A stretch of DNA of 64,000 nucleotides from NCBI GenBank assembly GCA_965276765.1, contig OZ255627.1, positions 4,464,001-4,528,000 on the forward strand, given 5' to 3'. Position numbers and translations under genes: made by a program. Below, piece after piece: positions 48,584-57,042 of this stretch; the first letter of the stretch is position 1; every line of letters begins with the position of its first letter. This stretch comes from G965276765 sp965276765. GTDB taxonomy: Bacteria > Actinomycetota > Acidimicrobiia > Acidimicrobiales > Palsa-688. The notes below the pieces were generated by a model. It made no database searches and was not told the origin of the DNA. It saw only the letters and a list, made by a program, of their open reading frames with translations.

Positions 48584-49360
48584 CTACGGTAGAGGTTCGG
48601 TGTGAACCGGAGGTTTCTCGGCCGCGACGCCGCGATTTCGTTCCCGCTCCTGGCCGGATCGACGGTGGTACGGCGGATGGTAGGAGGGCGGATGGTGCGA
48701 GGGCGGATGATGCTGGGACCGTGCCACGTAGTCGTCGACCCGCTCTTGTCCGGAGAGGGCGGCGATGGCCGCCATGATCTCGTCGGTGGCGCTGCGCAGG
48801 GCGTCGGGGTCATCGCTGCGACCGCCGGCCGCCGGCCACGTGAGTGGCGGTCCGAAGCGGACCCGTACCGGTCGCCACACCCGGGGTCGCAGGGCGCCGA
48901 TCGGCTGGACCTCGGGGGTACCGCCCAGAGCGACCGGGATGACGGGCACCCCGCACGCGAAGGCCAGGCGGGCCACCCCGGTGTGGCCCCGGTACAACCG
49001 GCCATCGGGCGACCGGCTGCCCTCGGGGTAGATCCCGAGCACGCCGCCGGATTGCAGGACCTCACGCGCCGAGGCCAGGGCCCGCTCCGCGGCCGACCCG
49101 TCACCGCGCTTGATGGGGATCTGGCCCATCGAACGGAAGAACCACGCAGTCCTGCGCCGCTCGAAATACTCGGCCTTGGCGACGAAGGTCACCCGGCGGT
49201 GGAGGACGAGGGGAATGAAGATGGAGTCGATGAACGACTGGTGGTTGGACGCCACGATGACCGCCCCCTGAGCAGGCACGTGATCGGTCCCGGCCACGTC
49301 GAAGCGGTAGAGCACCCGCAGCAGCGGCGTCAGCGCCACCTTCACCACCCGGTACCACAT
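48584..49360 (-). CDS. 1-acyl-sn-glycerol-3-phosphate acyltransferase family protein, His/Pro-rich tail
   Basis: The 258 residues begin with a membrane-associated helix. They carry the PlsC motifs: NHQSFID with His40 and Asp45 in the HX4D catalytic pair, GDGSAAERAL, and YPEGSRSPDG near 111-120, the glycerol-phosphate site. It acylates lysophosphatidate or a related lysolipid in phospholipid or PIM synthesis. The last 40 residues contain QHHPPSHHPPSYHPPYH, coded by 15-bp repeats that could bind metal ions. The start ATG 49360 has TAACGT 7 nt upstream. Confidence 0.88.
   Translation of the reverse strand: MWYRVVKVALTPLLRVLYRFDVAGTDHVPAQGAVIVASNHQSFIDSIFIPLVLHRRVTFVAKAEYFERRRTAWFFRSMGQIPIKRGDGSAAERALASAREVLQSGGVLGIYPEGSRSPDGRLYRGHTGVARLAFACGVPVIPVALGGTPEVQPIGALRPRVWRPVRVRFGPPLTWPAAGGRSDDPDALRSATDEIMAAIAALSGQERVDDYVARSQHHPPSHHPPSYHPPYHRRSGQERERNRGVAAEKPPVHTEPLP
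48586..48591 (-). promoter_or_regulatory. -10 box TACCGT, ACT gene
   Basis: The box lies 6 nt before ATG 48579 and overlaps the stop codon of the acyltransferase gene. Confidence 0.55.
48667..48711. repeat. 15-bp tandem repeat, about three copies
   Basis: Units with the core GAGGGCGGAT encode the His/Pro-rich tail of the acyltransferase and keep its frame. Confidence 0.85.
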
Positions 49361-49367
49361 GTGACGA

Positions 49368-49373
49368 ACGTTA
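49368..49373 (-). promoter_or_regulatory. -10 box TAACGT, acyltransferase
   Basis: The box lies 7 nt before ATG 49360, as expected for a leaderless transcript. Confidence 0.55.
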
Positions 49374-49410
49374 CGCCCGGCGTCCTGCCCGTGTCGGGTT
49401 GATGGAGGCG

Positions 49411-50586
49411 CTAGCCCAGCTTGATCAGCGCCCGTTTGAGGTTGCGCACGGCCTGGTTGACCCGCTGCTCGTTCTCGATGAGGGCGAAGCGCACGAATCC
49501 CTCGCCGCCCTTGCCGAACCCGACGCCCGGCGACGTAGCCACATCCGCCTCGGTCACGAGGTGCTTGGAGAACTCGAGTGATCCCATCTCCAGGTAGGGC
49601 TCCGGGATGGGCGCCCACACGAACATCGTCCCCTTGGGCCGCTCGACCGCCCAACCGATGCGGTTGAGGCCGTCGCAGAGAGCGTCACGCCTCGACTGGT
49701 AGATGGCGTTGACCTCGAGCGGGTAATCGGACGCCTCGTTCATGGCGACGATGGCGGCGATCTGGATCGGCTGGAAGGTGCCGTAGTCGAGGTAGCTCTT
49801 GAGCTTGGTGAGGGCGGCCACGATCTCGGCGTTGCCGACGAGAAACGCGACCCGCCAGCCGGCCATCGAGAAGCTCTTGGTCATGGTGTACAGCTCAACG
49901 GCGACGTCCTTGGCACCGGGGACCTCGAGGATGGAGGGCGGCCGGTTGCCATCGAAGGCCGTGTCCGAGTACGCGAAGTCGTGCACGAGCACGACGTCGT
50001 GTTCCCGTGCGAAGTCGACGATGCGCTGCATCCACGCCAGGTCGACGCACTCGGTCGTCGGGTTGTGGGGGAACGAGAAGACGATCACGCGCGGCCGCGG
50101 CCACGTCGACTCCCAGCTCTCCACCAGGTTGGCGAAGAAGTCCTGGTCGGGCCCGAGACGCACCTGCTGGACGTCAGCGCCGGCAAACAGCGGGGCGTAG
50201 ATGTGGATCGGGTAGCTCGGCGTCGGCACCAGGGCCGTGTCACCGGGCCCGACAAGGGTCCACATCAGATGGGAGAGACCCTCCTTGGCCCCGATGGTCG
50301 TGACCACCTCCCGGTCGGGGTCGAGGGTGACACCGAAGCGGCGCTCGTAGAGGTTGGCGATGGCCAGGCGAAGCTTGGGGATACCACGAGAGGCCGAGTA
50401 GCGATGGTTGCGTGGGTTGCGGGCCGCCTCGGCCAGCTTCTCGACGGCGATGTCGGGGCTCGGGATGTCCGGGTTGCCGAACCCGAGATCGATGACGTCG
50501 GATCCGGCGTGGCGGCCTGCGTCGCGCAGCTCGTTGATGATGGCGAACACATAGGGCGGCAGGCCGTTGATCCGTCGAAACTCCAC
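49411..50586 (-). CDS. PLP-dependent aminotransferase, AlaC/LL-diaminopimelate type
   Basis: The 391-residue fold-type I enzyme has DLGFGNPDIPSP at the N-terminus, YSASRGIPKLRLAIANLY, the cofactor-contacting FSFPHNPTTECVD and HDFAYSD, and the PLP Lys in YTMTKSFSMAGWR. The C-terminal part carries FVRFALIENEQR, whose Arg holds the substrate carboxylate. This set places it with glutamate-pyruvate aminotransferases AlaC/Aat-like. A role in alanine or diaminopimelate synthesis is likely. GTG 50586 has GGAGGAGG directly upstream. The long frame upstream to 50925 covers the kinase 3' region and is not coding. Confidence 0.9.
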   Translation of the reverse strand: MEFRRINGLPPYVFAIINELRDAGRHAGSDVIDLGFGNPDIPSPDIAVEKLAEAARNPRNHRYSASRGIPKLRLAIANLYERRFGVTLDPDREVVTTIGAKEGLSHLMWTLVGPGDTALVPTPSYPIHIYAPLFAGADVQQVRLGPDQDFFANLVESWESTWPRPRVIVFSFPHNPTTECVDLAWMQRIVDFAREHDVVLVHDFAYSDTAFDGNRPPSILEVPGAKDVAVELYTMTKSFSMAGWRVAFLVGNAEIVAALTKLKSYLDYGTFQPIQIAAIVAMNEASDYPLEVNAIYQSRRDALCDGLNRIGWAVERPKGTMFVWAPIPEPYLEMGSLEFSKHLVTEADVATSPGVGFGKGGEGFVRFALIENEQRVNQAVRNLKRALIKLG

Positions 50587-50678
50587 TCGTCCTCCTCCGG
50601 GTGCGCCCGGCGGCGAGGGGACCACAGGGCGTGCCCCGAGGCTAGTGGTCCTCATTCCCCGTCTCGTCGACCTGTTCC

Positions 50679-51641
50679 CTAACCGGGCGGAGCGAGCGAT
50701 GCTGCGGCCAGCATCCCCGCCCCGATCGCCCCCGCCCTGGACCCGAGGGCAGCGGGGAGGATGGCGACCTCGGTGCGGGTGCTGCCGGCCTCGACGAGGT
50801 CGGTGAAGGCGCCGCGGACCGGGCCGAGGAGGACCTCGCCGGCGTCGATGACGCCACCGCCGATCACGATGACGCCGGGATCGAGGACGTTGGTGAGGTT
50901 GGCGAGGCCGAGGGCGAGCCACCACCCGAAGCGAGCCATGATCGCCACCGCTTCGGCGTCGCCGCGTCCCGCCGCCGCGGTGACGTGCTCACCGCGCACC
51001 GCCTCGGCGTCGCCGCCGGCCAGGCGAACGAGGCCGTCGGCCTGGCCCGCCATGGCCGCCTCCCGGCCCAGCTGGCCGAGGCCGCTCCCGGAGGCGAACC
51101 GCTCCCAGCAGCCCCGTTTCCCGCACGGGCAGAGCGGGCCGTGGGGGTCGACGACCATGTGGCCGAGCTCACCGGCGTAGCGGTGCACCCCCTCGCTCAG
51201 GCGCCCGCCGGCGATGAGGCCGCCTCCGATGCCGGTCCCGAGGGTCACCATGAGCTGGTCGTCGTGGCCGCGCCCCGAGCCGATGCTGTGCTCCGCCCAT
51301 CCTGCGCCGGTCGCGTCGTTGCCTACCCACACACCGGCGCCGGGCGCCGCCGTGGCCAGGAGGGCGGCCAGCGGTATCCCGACGAGGCCGGGCAGGTGGG
51401 GAGAGAAGCGCAGGACGCCGGCGACGTCGACGAGCCCGGGGACACCGACGCCGACCGCCGCCGGCCGCCGCCCGCCGGCGAGGGACTCGACCACGGCAGA
51501 AATCCGCTCGACGACCTCGTCGCCGCGAGCCGGCGTGGCCACCTTCACCTCCGCCTCGAGCTCACCCGCAGGGCCGAGGCGCACGGCGAGGACCTTGGTC
51601 CCGCCGATGTCGACGCCGATGACCGGCCCCGCCCCGGTCAC
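50679..51641 (-). CDS. ROK family sugar kinase (glucokinase type)
   Basis: The 320 residues have the ROK/actin fold with the phosphate motif VIGVDIGGTK at 8-16, and VTLGTGIGGGLI as the second. The zinc site CPCGKRGCWE follows HMVVDPHG, and ERFASGSG comes after. The GELGH motif with Glu and His coordinates sugar and zinc, so a glucose or glucosamine-type substrate is expected. The start overlaps the stop of the SDR gene (ATGA). Neighbours suggest no pathway. Confidence 0.92.
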   Translation of the reverse strand: MTGAGPVIGVDIGGTKVLAVRLGPAGELEAEVKVATPARGDEVVERISAVVESLAGGRRPAAVGVGVPGLVDVAGVLRFSPHLPGLVGIPLAALLATAAPGAGVWVGNDATGAGWAEHSIGSGRGHDDQLMVTLGTGIGGGLIAGGRLSEGVHRYAGELGHMVVDPHGPLCPCGKRGCWERFASGSGLGQLGREAAMAGQADGLVRLAGGDAEAVRGEHVTAAAGRGDAEAVAIMARFGWWLALGLANLTNVLDPGVIVIGGGVIDAGEVLLGPVRGAFTDLVEAGSTRTEVAILPAALGSRAGAIGAGMLAAASLAPPG

Positions 51642-52423
51642 CGCAGCCGGGCGCGGAGCGTGCGCATCATGGCGAGCCAGGCCGTCCGGTCGGAGACCTT
51701 GGCCGTCTCGTAGTCGTGGACCTCGGGGTGGGGCAGCACGAGGAACTCCCCCGTCCGAAGCGCCGCCACCACGTGCTCGGCTACCACCGTCGGGTCTATG
51801 ATTGGACCGCTGGCGGCGACCTCGGCCTCCGAAGCGGCATCAGCCGAGACCATCGGGGTGCGAACCCCCTGCGGCGCCACGCAGTGCACCTGGACGCCGG
51901 TGCCGCCGTACTCGACGGCGAGCCACTCGGCGATGGCGACCGACGCGTGCTTGGTGACCGTGTAGGGAGCCGACTGCATCATCATCAGCAGACCGGCCGC
52001 CGATGCGGTGACGACGAAGTGTCCTGTGCGGCGCGCCGCCATCAAGGGGAGGACGGCTCGGGCCGCATAGACGTGCGCCATGCCGTGCACGGCCCACGCC
52101 CGCGCCCAGGCGTCGTCGTCGCCGAGCCCGGGGCCGGTACCGATCCCGGCGTTGGAGCAATAGATGTCGACCGGCCCGAGGGTGCTTTCCACGGTGGCGA
52201 CCACGGAACGCACCAGCGCCTCTTCGGTGACGTCGGCGATGAACCCGGTCGACCCCTGCAGCAGGGCGGTCGCTCCCTCGACGGCGTCGGTATGGCTGTC
52301 GACGATCGCCACCCTCGCCCCCTCCTCGTGGAGGAGCCGGGCGAGGGCGAAGCCGATCCCGCTGCCCCCGCCGGTCACGACGGCCACTGCCCGCCGCAAG
52401 TCGGTCCGGCCCGGCGAGCTCAT
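51638..52423 (-). CDS. Short-chain dehydrogenase/reductase
   Basis: The 261 residues carry the NAD(P) motif VVTGGGSGIGFALA, a SNAGIG segment for NNAG, a catalytic Ser in VTASAAG, and Tyr/Lys in APYTVTKHASV. Downstream of the Rossmann core is QGVRTPMV. The Asp after the second strand (VDSH) favours NAD. The substrate is not predictable. TAGCGT lies 6 nt before the ATG at 52423, so it starts a transcript that continues into the ROK kinase with a 4-bp overlap. Confidence 0.9.
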   Translation of the reverse strand: MSSPGRTDLRRAVAVVTGGGSGIGFALARLLHEEGARVAIVDSHTDAVEGATALLQGSTGFIADVTEEALVRSVVATVESTLGPVDIYCSNAGIGTGPGLGDDDAWARAWAVHGMAHVYAARAVLPLMAARRTGHFVVTASAAGLLMMMQSAPYTVTKHASVAIAEWLAVEYGGTGVQVHCVAPQGVRTPMVSADAASEAEVAASGPIIDPTVVAEHVVAALRTGEFLVLPHPEVHDYETAKVSDRTAWLAMMRTLRARLR

Positions 52424-52429
52424 GCCGGC

Positions 52430-52435
52430 ACGCTA
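52430..52435 (-). promoter_or_regulatory. -10 box TAGCGT, SDR/ROK
   Basis: The box lies 6 nt before ATG 52423 and would drive the SDR and ROK genes. Confidence 0.6.
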
Positions 52436-52467
52436 CCGACCGGCGTGACGGACGCAGCCGCGGGCCG

Positions 52468-53379
52468 CTACGGGCCGGTCGCGGCCAGGTGGTGGAATGC
52501 GATGGCCGCCGCCGTCGCCACGTTGAGCGAATCGACGCCGTCGGCCATCGGGATGGAGACGAGCAGGTCGGCGCCGGCCAGGGCCCCGGGCGAGAGGCCC
52601 GGCCCTTCGGCTCCGACGACGACGGCGACGGGACCGGCGACCGGGAGCTCGTCGAGGCGGATCGCTGGTGGCGAGGGCGGGGAAAGGGTGCGCCGATCGG
52701 GGCTCAAGCCGGCGATGACGAATCCGGCCCGGCGCAGGAGATCGAGCCCCGCCGGCCAGGGCTGCAAGCGGGCGAAGGGGACCCGGAGCACGTGGCCGAG
52801 CGAGACCCGGACGCTGCGCCGGTAGAGCGGGTCGGCGCTGCTCGGGTCGAGGAGCACGGCGGCCAGCCCGAAGGCGGCGGCGTTGCGGAACAAGGCCCCG
52901 AGGTTTTCGTGGTCGTTGACGCCCTCGACGACGGCGACGATCGGGGGGCGCCCGACACCGGCCGCCTGCGCGATCAGTCGGGACGCATCGGCGGGAGGCG
53001 GACGCCGGCCGATGGCGACCACGCCCCGGTGCAGGTCAAAGCCGACGGTCGCAGCGACGACCTCCCTTGTCGCCAGGTAGATAGGCGCGCCGGCGACCCC
53101 GGCAGCTTCGATGGCGTCTTTCATCCGCTCGAGCCGGTTGTCCGTGAGCAACATCGACTGGATGGCGAAGGACCCCCGGACGAGCTGTTCGACCGCCAGT
53201 CGCCCTTCCGCTACGAAGATGGCCCCTTCGGCGTCCCTGCGCCGCCGAAGCTCGGCGTCGGTGAGATCCCGGTAGGCGACCAGGCGCTCGTCGCTAGGGT
53301 CGACGATACGGACAAACCGTCCATCTCCTGCGGGCGCCGGCGGTCGAGCTCCGGGGGCAGGCCCGGCTGGCGCCGGCAA
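52468..53379 (-). CDS. TrmH/SpoU family RNA 2'-O-methyltransferase
   Basis: The product has an N-terminal substrate-binding part (EGAIFVAEGRLAVEQLVRG) and a SPOUT methyltransferase domain. That domain has the three knot motifs: VEGVNDHENLGALFRNAAAFGLAAVLLD (1), VAVVVGAEGPGLSPGAL (2), and SIPMADGVDSLNVATAAAIAF (3). The Arg, Glu and Asn residues of these bind AdoMet and the target ribose in tRNA or rRNA. The frame opens with TTG 53379, one base after the stop of the upstream SRPBCC gene. The N-terminal Pro/Ala-rich residues make that start uncertain. Confidence 0.9.
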   Translation of the reverse strand: MPAPAGPAPGARPPAPAGDGRFVRIVDPSDERLVAYRDLTDAELRRRRDAEGAIFVAEGRLAVEQLVRGSFAIQSMLLTDNRLERMKDAIEAAGVAGAPIYLATREVVAATVGFDLHRGVVAIGRRPPPADASRLIAQAAGVGRPPIVAVVEGVNDHENLGALFRNAAAFGLAAVLLDPSSADPLYRRSVRVSLGHVLRVPFARLQPWPAGLDLLRRAGFVIAGLSPDRRTLSPPSPPAIRLDELPVAGPVAVVVGAEGPGLSPGALAGADLLVSIPMADGVDSLNVATAAAIAFHHLAATGP

Positions 53380-53380
53380 C

Positions 53381-53842
53381 CTAGCCGGCGTCGGGCGCGA
53401 TCTCCCGACCCTCGACTCTCGCCTTGAGCTCCCTGAGCGCCGTGCCCATGATCCGACCCTCGGCCCTGCGTTTGACGAAACCGGGGAGCGGGACCATCAG
53501 GTCGACCACGAGGTCGTAGCGGATCTCGGTGGCATGATCGCCCGAAGCTTCGAGGACGTAGACACCATCGAGTCGACGGGTAAGGTCGCCGGCGGTCTGG
53601 ACCCAGGAGAGCCGGCCGGGGGCGTCGGTGTAGTCGTAGCGCAAGGTGTAGGACGTCGAACGACCGAAGGCCGCCGCCCTGAACGTGACGCTTTGCGCCC
53701 GGCCGTCATCGTCGCGTCCCTCGACCGTGACCGCTTTGATGTCGGCGGCCCACTGCGGGTAACGCTCGAAGTCGGTGAGCACCTGGTAGCAGTGCTCGGG
53801 CGTCCCGGCGATGACCATCCGCTCGGTGACCTCTTCTTCCAC
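53381..53842 (-). CDS. SRPBCC/START-fold protein (polyketide cyclase/dehydrase type)
   Basis: The 153-residue product shows the helix-grip fold of the SRPBCC superfamily. It starts with VTERMVIAGTPEHCYQVLTDFERYPQWAADIKAVTV, has several long strands, and ends with a helix VPLPGFVKRRAEGRIMGTALRELKARVEG. Members bind lipids, quinones or aromatic ligands. The ligand here is unknown. GTG 53842 is preceded by AAGGAG at 8-nt spacing, which fixes this start over upstream ATG codons. It lies between the PimB-like gene and the TrmH-like gene and is likely in the same transcript as the latter (1 bp). Confidence 0.85.
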   Translation of the reverse strand: MEEEVTERMVIAGTPEHCYQVLTDFERYPQWAADIKAVTVEGRDDDGRAQSVTFRAAAFGRSTSYTLRYDYTDAPGRLSWVQTAGDLTRRLDGVYVLEASGDHATEIRYDLVVDLMVPLPGFVKRRAEGRIMGTALRELKARVEGREIAPDAG

Positions 53843-53967
53843 GACCTCGGCTCCTTGCTGGTCTGCGGAAGGGCACCGTACTACCAAAGGCGGAAGGAAC
53901 GGTCGCTCGAACGGGGCCATGGCCAGCACCGGCCCGGGGGCGCCGGCGCGCGCCGGGCCATGGTGGG

Positions 53968-55098
53968 CTATCCCATCCCATCGATGGCGGCGCCGAGCGA
54001 GGCGGCCAGGCCGTCGTAGCCGAACGACGCCTCGGCCCTGGCCCGAGCGGCGACGCCCTGCCCTCGGGCCAGTTCGGGGTCGTCGAGCAACGGGCCGATG
54101 GCTGCCGCCACGGCCTCGGGTTCGTCGGGGTCGTCGACGACGACCCCCGTCCTCCCGTCCTCGACCGCCTCGGGGGCGCCGCCGCTCCTCCCGGCCACGG
54201 TGGGGACACCGGACGCTGCGGCCTCGAGTAACACGATGCCAAAGCCCTCCTGCTCGAGGCCGTGCCAGCGGTTGCGGCAGCAGAGCGCGAAGACATCGGC
54301 CGACGCGTACAGCGCCGGCAGGTCACGGTCGGGCACAGGTCCGAGGAGTCGGACAGGTGCCGCCGCCTTTCGGATACGCGTCTCCAGGCGGTGGCGGTCG
54401 CGGCCGGCGCCGGCGATGGCGACCTGGAGTCGAGGGTGGCGGCGGCGGAGGAGGACCGACGCGTCGATCAGCACGTCCATTCCCTTGCGGGGGACCAGCC
54501 GGCTGACGCTCAAGACCAGCGGCGCCTTGGGGTCGAGGCCCCATTGGGCCCTGACCGCAGCCTGCTCGAGTGAACCCCCCAAGGGAACGAACCGGTTTGT
54601 GTCCACGCCCGGCGGGACCTGCACCGTGGCCGGCATGGCCGCCCTCCCGATGGCGCGTTCGGCCTCGGCGGTCGGATAGCGCCCGCCGGCGATGATCAGC
54701 GAGGCCCGGGTGAGAACCCTGGCCATGAGCTGCCGGCTGGCCGGGATGCGGCTCGGCACGGCCACCTCGGCGCCGTGCAACACGACCGCGTACGGCAACC
54801 CAAGCGACGGCCCGATAGCGCCCACGGGCAGCGCCGGATCTAGCACGACGGCTCTGGCCCCGACCTGGGCGGCCAGATCGCGGACCTGACGGGCGAGCAC
54901 GGGGTGCGGTAGCAGCACCCGTTCGCGCGAACGGACGATCCTGAAGGCCTGCTCGGCATCGAAGGGCTCGGCCCCGGCCCTGGCCGCAGTGAACACGGTG
55001 ACATCCTGCGCCGGAAGGCGGCGCCAGAGCTCCCAGAGGTAGGACTGGATCCCTCCGGTCTTCGGGGGGAAGTCGTTGGTGACGAGAAGGTGGCGCAC
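53968..55098 (-). CDS. Family 4 glycosyltransferase, PimB-like
   Basis: The 376 residues form a GT-B transferase. The N-terminal domain carries LLVTNDFPPKTGGIQSYLWEL, which is typical of PimB-type mannosyltransferases. The C-terminal domain carries LSVSRLVPRKGMDVLIDA, and GLEQEGFGIVLLEAAASGVPTVA is the EX7E nucleotide-sugar motif. It would transfer mannose from GDP-mannose to phosphatidylinositol mono-mannoside, and members with other acceptors exist. The start is GTG 55098. A 487-bp non-coding stretch lies upstream, including an IS110 element. Confidence 0.9.
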   Translation of the reverse strand: MRHLLVTNDFPPKTGGIQSYLWELWRRLPAQDVTVFTAARAGAEPFDAEQAFRIVRSRERVLLPHPVLARQVRDLAAQVGARAVVLDPALPVGAIGPSLGLPYAVVLHGAEVAVPSRIPASRQLMARVLTRASLIIAGGRYPTAEAERAIGRAAMPATVQVPPGVDTNRFVPLGGSLEQAAVRAQWGLDPKAPLVLSVSRLVPRKGMDVLIDASVLLRRRHPRLQVAIAGAGRDRHRLETRIRKAAAPVRLLGPVPDRDLPALYASADVFALCCRNRWHGLEQEGFGIVLLEAAASGVPTVAGRSGGAPEAVEDGRTGVVVDDPDEPEAVAAAIGPLLDDPELARGQGVAARARAEASFGYDGLAASLGAAIDGMG

Positions 55099-55246
55099 GG
55101 AGCAGGGTGGATGCAGGCCGCCGGTTTGGGGCTGCGGCGACGACCGGTCAGCATCTCACGTCTCGGCTCGGGCGGCCACTCACACCTCGCGCGACGAGCT
55201 TCCCACGCCATCTCACACCCGGCGTGCCGTCTCGGCCGGGCAGCGG

Positions 55247-55288
55247 GCGTCTCGGCCCGGGCGTCTCAGCCCGGGCGCTTCGGCCCGG
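55247..55288. repeat. 14-bp tandem repeat, three copies
   Basis: The unit GCGTCTCGGCCCGG repeats at 55247, 55261 and 55275. It is non-coding and lies between the PimB-like gene start and the IS element. Confidence 0.88.
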
Positions 55289-55309
55289 GCGACAGGCGCC
55301 GGCTCGGCA

Positions 55310-55585
55310 TCGAAAGAGAGCTTTCTTTGCCCACTATTCCGGAGAAAGTCAGGAAAGGTGGGCAAAGTTGGGATGACTTGGCGGTCACCGGGGAGCGATG
55401 AAATGCTGGTGGTGGCTGGTAGGGAAGGTCATCGAGTGTTTCTTGCCGCCTGTGTGCGCGCGCAAAGTTTGATGCGGGGACCGTGGAGGACCTTGGAGTG
55501 TCGCTACGAGCACGAACCCCAGATTTCGCTTCGCCGGGTTCTCTCCCTGCCGGCCGTTGTGGCCAATCGAGACGGAGGTGATGGG
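55310..55585 (+). ncRNA. Candidate bridge RNA region of the IS110 element
   Basis: In IS110-group elements a structured RNA is encoded in the left non-coding part and guides recombination to target and donor sites. Here 10-bp complementary arms CTTTGCCCAC (55325-55334) and GTGGGCAAAG (55358-55367) open the region, and further G-rich and C-rich stretches could pair. Location and structure fit, but the loops cannot be matched to the ends without knowing them. Confidence 0.4.
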
Positions 55586-56824
55586 ATGAAGCGGATCAGG
55601 GATCGGGTCGCGGGTCTCGATGTTCATCGCGACACGGTCGTGGCGTGCTGTCGAGTCGTTGGTGTTGATGGTGAGGTGGGGGTGTCCAAGGCGAGCTTTG
55701 CCACCACACGTAGGGGGCTGGTCGACCTGGCGGGTTTCTTGTCGGACGCGGCGGTCTCGACCGTGGCGATGGAGGCGACCGGGGTGTATTGGAAGAGCCC
55801 GTACTATGCGCTCGAGGGGCTGTTCGCCGAGGTGTGGTTGTGTAACGCGCAGCACGTGAAGAACGTGCCGGGCCGCAAGTCGGATCTTTCCGACGCCGAG
55901 TGGCTGGCCGATGTCGCCGCGCACGGGATGGTCCGCCCGAGCTTCGTGCCGCCCCCCGAGATCCGAGAGCTGCGCGAGCTCACCCGCTACCGCAAAACCC
56001 AGGTCGACGCCAGGGGAAAAGAGATCCAGCGCCTCGAGAAGGTCCTCCAAGACGCGGGCGTCAAGATCACGTCGGTGGCATCGTCGGTGTGGAGTCTGTC
56101 GTCGCGGCGGATCATCGAGGCGCTCATCTCCGGCGAGCGGGACCCCGAGGTCCTCGCGGAGATGGCCAAGGGCAGGATGCGAGCGAAGATCCCCCACCTC
56201 GCCGAGGCCCTCGCCGGTCACTTCGGCGCCCATCACGGCGTGGTCTGCCGCCGGATCATCGACCACATCGACTTCCTCGACCGGTCGATCGCAGCGCTCA
56301 GCGAGGAGATAACGACCCGTCTCGTCCCTTTTGAGACGGCGGTCGCTCTCATGATGTCGGTCCCGGGAGTCTCGGATACGACCGCTGAGGTGATCGTCGC
56401 CGAGACCGGCGCCGACATGAGCCGGTTCCCGACCCCACAACAGCTCTGCGCCTGGGCCGGTGTCGCCCCGGGCAGCCACGAATCGGCCGGCAAACGACGA
56501 CCAGCGGGAACCCGGCACGGCTCGACCTGGCTGCGCCGGACCCTCATCGAAGCAGCACGCGGCGCCGCACGCACCAAGGGCAGCTACTACTCCGCCCAGT
56601 ACTCGCGTATCGCCAGCCGTCGAGGAGCGAACAGGGCCGCCGTCGCCGTGGCCAACTCGATGCTGTCGACCATCTGGCACCTGCTCTCCACCGGTGCCGT
56701 CTACCAAGACCTCGGCGCCGACTACTTCCAGCGTCGCCACGATCCCGCCGTCGAGGCGAAGCGACTCGCACGCCGGATCGAGGCACTCGGCTTCGACGTC
56801 AACCTCACCGAGAAAGCCTCATAA
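55586..56824 (+). CDS. IS110 family transposase
   Basis: This 412-residue transposase has the DEDD RuvC-like N-terminal domain, with Asp12 in AGLDVHRD, Glu63 in AMEATGVYW, and Asp100/Asp103 in KSDLSDAEWLADV. It also has the C-terminal Transposase_20 domain with Ser297 in AGVAPGSHES, the serine that attacks DNA in this family. A GGAGGTG site precedes the ATG at 55586. It appears intact, so the element may be active. The C-terminal codons, reading GFDVNLTEK, share 21 of 22 bases with the right arm of the dispersed palindromes in this window. Confidence 0.93.
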   Translation: MKRIRDRVAGLDVHRDTVVACCRVVGVDGEVGVSKASFATTRRGLVDLAGFLSDAAVSTVAMEATGVYWKSPYYALEGLFAEVWLCNAQHVKNVPGRKSDLSDAEWLADVAAHGMVRPSFVPPPEIRELRELTRYRKTQVDARGKEIQRLEKVLQDAGVKITSVASSVWSLSSRRIIEALISGERDPEVLAEMAKGRMRAKIPHLAEALAGHFGAHHGVVCRRIIDHIDFLDRSIAALSEEITTRLVPFETAVALMMSVPGVSDTTAEVIVAETGADMSRFPTPQQLCAWAGVAPGSHESAGKRRPAGTRHGSTWLRRTLIEAARGAARTKGSYYSAQYSRIASRRGANRAAVAVANSMLSTIWHLLSTGAVYQDLGADYFQRRHDPAVEAKRLARRIEALGFDVNLTEKAS

Positions 56825-57042
56825 ACCCACACCACACCACTCCACAACTCAAGCGCCTCCTCACCGACCCGAACCTCCCCCCGCGCGCCCACACCCGTGC
56901 CAGGCAAACGCATTTCACCCCAGAAACCCGCCACGCCGCCCGGGGAGCGGCGCCCACCACGTCGAGAGCCGTCACGCCGGCCGGGTCGGACGGTGACAAG
57001 ACCCCCGGGGCAGCCCCGCCTCACCCCGGGGCGGGCCCGGCC
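56825..57042. other. 218-bp non-coding gap between the transposase and queG
   Basis: It starts with an A/C-rich stretch and becomes GC-rich. It should contain the right end of the IS element and the 3' side of the leftward queG. I see no gene or clear terminator. Confidence 0.5.

Larger units (their letters stand above)
55099..55585. other. 487-bp non-coding region upstream of the IS110 transposase gene
   Basis: It contains a 14-bp tandem repeat (55247-55288) in typical host GC-rich sequence. From about 55310 it becomes less GC-rich up to the transposase gene, and in IS110-family elements that part would carry the bridge RNA. The left end of the element is not defined by inverted repeats. 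Confidence 0.6.
55310..56870 (+). mobile_element. IS110-family insertion sequence (ends approximate)
   Basis: The element comprises the transposase gene, a left non-coding segment of about 275 bp and a short right non-coding segment. Base composition changes from host-like to more A/T-rich near 55310. IS110 elements lack the usual terminal inverted repeats and make no long target duplication, so the ends can only be approximate here. It sits between two convergent-facing gene ends: the PimB-like gene start side and queG. Confidence 0.65.
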
